Below, piece after piece: positions 5,018 through 7,778 of a stretch of 7,778 nt of DNA (position 1 is the first letter of the stretch; the number at the start of each line of letters is the position of its first letter). A model generated the notes under the pieces. It was not told the origin of the DNA and searched no databases. It worked only from the letters and a program-made list of their open reading frames with translations. The DNA lies in contig JAWXVD010000150.1 of NCBI GenBank assembly GCA_044425705.1, positions 1 to 7,778 of the forward strand, read 5' to 3'. This stretch comes from JAWXVD01 sp044425705. GTDB lineage: Bacteria > Bacillota > Clostridia > Lachnospirales > Lachnospiraceae. Position numbers and translations under genes: made by a program.

Positions 5018-7027
5018 TTATGCTTTTGCACTATGTAAGTCATATGCTTTTGCTGTAGCTTTTGATCCATGAATCAATTTCACTACAATTCCAACCATTA
5101 CCGCTACCGCGATTAATCCAGGAACAAATCCATCTCCTATTGTACCAGTAGTAATAAGATTTCCGATTTGATATACAAAGAATGATAATACGTATGCTAC
5201 ACCAAATTGAAGTCCAATACCACCCCACAACCATTTTTTATTTTGCATTTCTGAGTTCATAGCTCCAATTGCTGCAAAACAAGGTGGTGTAAATAAGTTG
5301 AACATTAAGAATGACAATGCCACAACTGCTGTGATACTAAAGAATCCACCAGAACCTACTGAAAGTAATTCTAATTCATCTGGATCGATGAAATTTGTAA
5401 TTCCATAAACTACTGCTAATGTACCAACAACATTTTCTTTTGCGATAAATCCTGTAATAGAAGCTGCTGCTAATTGCCAAGCCATAAAACCAAATCCGAG
5501 AGGAATGAATAAATATGTAAATGGCATTGCGATTGATGCCAAGATTGATGTTGCTTCCATACCTTCTTCTACCAATTGGAATGTCCAATCAAAGCTTTGC
5601 ATAATTTGAACTACTGCATTACAAACTAAAATGATAGTACCAGCTTTAATAATAAATGCTTTTGCTCTTTCTAGCATAGATAATGCCGCTCTTTTGAAAC
5701 TAGGAACTTTATATTCTGGTAATTCAATAATGAAAAATGATTTTCTATATTTATGTCCTGTTATTTGTAATACTAATAAAGCACAAAGGATGATAAGCGC
5801 GATACCAACAAAGTACATTAATGTTCCTACCCAAGCTGCATCTGCAAAGAACGCTCCAGCAAATAAAGCGATAACTGGTAATTTAGCACCACAAGGCATA
5901 AATGGAGTTAACATAGCTGTTGTTCTACGCTCTCTTTCATTTTTAATCGTTCTACAAGCCATAACACCAGGAATTGCACAACCTGTACCGATAATCATAG
6001 GAATGATTGATTTTCCTGAAAGACCTACTTTTTTAAAGAATCTGTCCATCACTACAGCAACACGTGCCATGTAACCACAATCTTCTAATAAAGCAATTAA
6101 GAAGTACATTACCATAACAAGTGGTAAGAATCCAACTACGGCTCCAACACCACCGATAATACCATCTACTAACAATGCCATCAAGAAATCAGATGTGCCT
6201 ATGCTTTCTAATCCACCAGCTACCATTTCCATAAATCCTTCGATTGCTCCAACCAATAAATCAGCAATAATTGGACCCAACCAAGCTTGTGATACCCAGA
6301 ATACTAAATACATAACTACTGCAAATATTGGAATACCGATCCATTTGTGTGCAAGTACGCTATCTAATTTATCTTGTGTTGTTTTTTCACTTGTTAATAC
6401 TGTTCTTTTTTCTACAGATTTTACAACACCGTTGACAAATTCAAATCTTTCTCTATCTGCTATTTCAACTTCTGCTTTGCTTGTTAAGTCAATATCTTTT
6501 TGAACGTAAGGTGCCTTTTGTTCTGCTCCTTTTAATTCAGCAGCTTTTGCAACAACTTCTTCCAATCCATTGTCTGATGTGCCGATAGAAATTGTTTCCA
6601 CAACTGGACAGCCTAATTTTTCTGATAATTTAGCAATGTCAATTTTTGTTCCTTTTTTTTCTGTTAAATCACTTTTATTAAGTGCTACAACAACTGGCAC
6701 ACCAAGCTCTAATAATTGTGTTGTAAAGAACAAACTTCTACTTAAGTTTGTTGCATCTACAATGTTAATAATCGCATCAGGTTTTTCATTTCTTACATAT
6801 GCACTTGTAATACTTTCTTCTGATGTGAATGGAGACATTGAATATGCACCTGGTAAATCTACCGCAACCAATTCAGTTTCCCCTTTGTAGTAATTTTTCT
6901 TAATAGCGCTTTCTTTCTTTTCAATTGTAACACCTGCCCAGTTTCCTACACGTTCTGATCTACCTGTAAGGGCATTGTACAAAGTGGTTTTACCACTGTT
7001 TGGATTTCCTGTAAGTGCGATTCTCAT
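5018..7027 (-). CDS. feoB: Ferrous iron transporter FeoB
   Basis: This 669-residue protein imports Fe(II) across the cytoplasmic membrane. The N-terminal G domain has the P-loop GNPNSGKTT (7-15), switch Thr34, DLPG (57-60) and NKSD (117-120), with the G5 loop near 147. A helical linker region follows to about 225. The membrane part contains the two Gate-type segments: EDCGYMARVA (315-324 region), GTGCAIPG with C350, MPCGAKLP with C379, and NLFTPPC with C583. It is shorter than the E. coli protein (773 residues) but complete, with no fused FeoA or FeoC. The start is fixed by AAGGAGG (7040-7034), 6 nt upstream. It follows feoA after a 156-bp gap and precedes the Cys-rich partner gene. Iron control probably comes through the promoter ahead of feoA. 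Confidence 0.97.
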   Translation of the reverse strand: MRIALTGNPNSGKTTLYNALTGRSERVGNWAGVTIEKKESAIKKNYYKGETELVAVDLPGAYSMSPFTSEESITSAYVRNEKPDAIINIVDATNLSRSLFFTTQLLELGVPVVVALNKSDLTEKKGTKIDIAKLSEKLGCPVVETISIGTSDNGLEEVVAKAAELKGAEQKAPYVQKDIDLTSKAEVEIADRERFEFVNGVVKSVEKRTVLTSEKTTQDKLDSVLAHKWIGIPIFAVVMYLVFWVSQAWLGPIIADLLVGAIEGFMEMVAGGLESIGTSDFLMALLVDGIIGGVGAVVGFLPLVMVMYFLIALLEDCGYMARVAVVMDRFFKKVGLSGKSIIPMIIGTGCAIPGVMACRTIKNERERRTTAMLTPFMPCGAKLPVIALFAGAFFADAAWVGTLMYFVGIALIILCALLVLQITGHKYRKSFFIIELPEYKVPSFKRAALSMLERAKAFIIKAGTIILVCNAVVQIMQSFDWTFQLVEEGMEATSILASIAMPFTYLFIPLGFGFMAWQLAAASITGFIAKENVVGTLAVVYGITNFIDPDELELLSVGSGGFFSITAVVALSFLMFNLFTPPCFAAIGAMNSEMQNKKWLWGGIGLQFGVAYVLSFFVYQIGNLITTGTIGDGFVPGLIAVAVMVGIVVKLIHGSKATAKAYDLHSAKA

Positions 7028-7088
7028 AATCTGCCTCCTTGTTATTACACATTTACTTTTATTAGTGTTTTCTAACCTTATGATTATA

Positions 7089-7117
7089 AAAAAATTACTT
7101 TTAACAAGTAATTTTTT
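7089..7117 (-). promoter_or_regulatory. AT-rich hairpin and possible promoter in the feoA-feoB gap
   Basis: A 12-bp perfect inverted repeat (7089-7100 with 7106-7117, 5-nt loop) has a T-run at the end of its - strand copy. It could be a weak terminator after feoA that lowers feoB expression. Alternatively it is a regulator site: on the - strand a perfect TATAAT follows immediately, overlapping the end of the T-run, but no good -35 box lies 17 bp upstream. The stem is nearly all A/T, so folding in RNA is weak. Confidence 0.4.
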
Positions 7118-7183
7118 ATATACTATGTGTTACTGTTATTCTTTAAAATATCAAGTTATAAAGAGTGGTTGCGCTACATTTGT

Positions 7184-7420
7184 TCAAATTAATGATACTA
7201 ATATAGCAGAAGCTAATTCTTCATCTATATTATATCTGCCATCTTTAATCGAAACCACAAAACTTCCACTGATTTTAGATACAACCACGACTGCTTCTCC
7301 GGAATAACAACCTAATGTAAAAAGAAAACTTTCAAGCTCATCATCTTCCGTATTCAGACCTTTTATTATGTACTCAGTTCCTATTTCTGCCTCTGCTAAA
7401 GTCATTGCTTTACCTTCCAT
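7184..7420 (-). CDS. feoA: Ferrous iron transport protein FeoA
   Basis: This is a small cytosolic SH3-like (beta-barrel) protein of 78 residues from the chosen start, thought to bind FeoB and support Fe(II) uptake. The ESFLFTLGCYSGE block and the SGSFVVSIKDGRYNIDEELA segment are typical of clostridial FeoA. The start at 7420 has GAGGTG (7433-7428) at 7 nt. A second ATG at 7405 has AAGG upstream and would give 73 residues beginning MTLAEAEIG, the more usual family beginning, so either may be used. A GTG at 7429 overlaps the ribosome site and is unlikely. It has its own strong promoter after trpS and is followed by feoB. Confidence 0.9.
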   Translation of the reverse strand: MEGKAMTLAEAEIGTEYIIKGLNTEDDELESFLFTLGCYSGEAVVVVSKISGSFVVSIKDGRYNIDEELASAILVSLI

Positions 7421-7445
7421 CTTTTGCACCTCACACTATTTTAAG

Positions 7446-7459
7446 TTAGATTCATCTAA
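7446..7459. promoter_or_regulatory. Palindrome at the feoA transcription start, candidate iron operator
   Basis: TTAGATTCATCTAA has perfect 6-bp arms around TC. It lies just downstream of the feoA -10 box, about +3 to +16 from the predicted start, where a bound repressor would block transcription. The TTAG...CTAA ends resemble DtxR/IdeR-type operators more than the 7-1-7 Fur box. The regulator is not encoded in the window. Confidence 0.5.
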
Positions 7460-7468
7460 TCTGAAATT

Positions 7469-7497
7469 ACTATAGCACTCTGATTTTATAATGTCAA
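7469..7497 (-). promoter_or_regulatory. feoA promoter
   Basis: On the - strand, a perfect TTGACA (7497-7492), a 17-bp spacer and TATAGT (7474-7469) make a near-consensus sigma-A promoter. The expected start is near 7462, about 40 nt before the feoA ATG. The strength of the core promoter implies that control is by repression, presumably at the adjoining palindrome. Confidence 0.75.
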
Positions 7498-7533
7498 TAG
7501 AAATTGTTAATATATTTTTATATATTTTTTACC

Positions 7534-7778
7534 CTAACCTTGATATTTTTCTGCTTGTTCTTTTATTAATTCCATATCTTTAAAGTAGTCAATTTTCATA
7601 GCACCTTTTACATCATCTAATGTTTTCGCTGCTTCTTCTCTTGCCACTTCGCTTCCTTTTTTCAACACTTCAAACACATAAGGAATATCTTTTTCAAATT
7701 CTTTTCTACGTTGTCTGATTGGCTCTAATTCTTCCTGTAATACAGAATTCAAGAATTTCTTCACCTTCACATCACCTA
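7534..7778 (-). CDS. trpS: Tryptophanyl-tRNA synthetase, C-terminal end (partial)
   Basis: The open frame runs off the right edge; about the last 80 residues are present, ending at TAG (7536-7534). The segment GDVKVKKFLNSVLQEELEPI, then RQRR and the ARE-AAKTLDDVKGAM stretch, are the usual closing helices of TrpS, where the anticodon-side domain ends with the conserved A-x-x-TL-x-x-V-x-x-AM pattern. The catalytic HIGH-like and KMSKS motifs would be outside the window. TrpS joins tryptophan to its tRNA. A GTG inside the segment (7770) is only an internal valine codon. No convincing terminator follows before the feoA promoter; there is only a weak A/T inverted repeat near 7509-7526. Confidence 0.8.
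   Translation of the reverse strand, partial: GDVKVKKFLNSVLQEELEPIRQRRKEFEKDIPYVFEVLKKGSEVAREEAAKTLDDVKGAMKIDYFKDMELIKEQAEKYQG

Noticed and set aside
4671..5072. Open frame of 133 codons on the + strand
   Set aside because: It is antisense to the FeoB-associated gene and the end of feoB, crosses the terminator hairpin, and shows no family features.
5631..6890. Several + strand frames of 102-147 codons opposite feoB
   Set aside because: They are shadows of feoB; none has a ribosome site plus recognisable domain.
6975..7307. 110-codon + strand frame across the feoB 5' end, the gap and feoA
   Set aside because: It is antisense to two supported genes and their control region, with no independent evidence.
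7509..7526. Terminator after trpS
   Set aside because: The AATATAT/ATATATT inverted repeat is all A/T and has no T-run after it on the - strand, so it is not convincing.

Overview
The window is AT-rich DNA with strong Shine-Dalgarno sites, sigma-A type promoters and standard stop use (TAA, TAG, TGA), as in a low-GC anaerobic Firmicute (Clostridia or Erysipelotrichia, probably gut-associated). This rests on protein style: the clostridial-type FeoA/FeoB, the FeoB-associated Cys-rich peptide and the PDDEXK_2 (Rpn) family protein. I cannot name a species.

Left part (1-3103, + strand): a copper-resistance operon. A terminator of an upstream unit (28-72) is followed by a near-consensus promoter whose 17-bp spacer is almost exactly a CsoR-type palindrome (137-153). 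Then come copA (P1B-1 Cu+ ATPase), csoR (copper-sensing repressor with an intact Cys-His-Cys triad) and copZ (HMA copper chaperone). CsoR would block the promoter until Cu(I) releases it, CopZ would carry Cu(I), and CopA would export it. A second candidate promoter at the end of copA may give csoR-copZ a separate supply. Just after copZ, a strong ribosome binding site and an ATG lead into only three codons before a repeat begins, which looks like the stump of a lost fourth gene.

Middle (3099-4717): two 180-bp direct repeats (171/180 identical, no indels) bracket an intact Rpn-family PD-(D/E)XK nuclease/putative transposase gene on the - strand. Each repeat is a nested palindrome with perfect 24-bp outer arms and an apical hairpin followed by a T-run on both strands. 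Some differences between the copies preserve RNA structure. This repeat-nuclease-repeat unit is the most unusual part of the window. The nuclease gene also has a well-placed internal start that could make a 56-residue C-terminal product, like the intragenic antitoxins reported for Rpn proteins.

Right part (4718-7778, - strand, read right to left): the 3' end of trpS (tryptophanyl-tRNA synthetase, cut by the window edge), then a ferrous-iron uptake cluster: feoA, feoB and a small FeoB-associated Cys-rich membrane protein. The feoA promoter is close to consensus, with a 14-bp palindrome at the predicted transcription start that suits an iron-responsive repressor. Hairpins in the feoA-feoB gap and after feoB could tune the ratio of the products.

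Overall, this is a metal-homeostasis neighbourhood (copper out, ferrous iron in) whose two convergent operons are separated by a repeat-flanked nuclease cassette.
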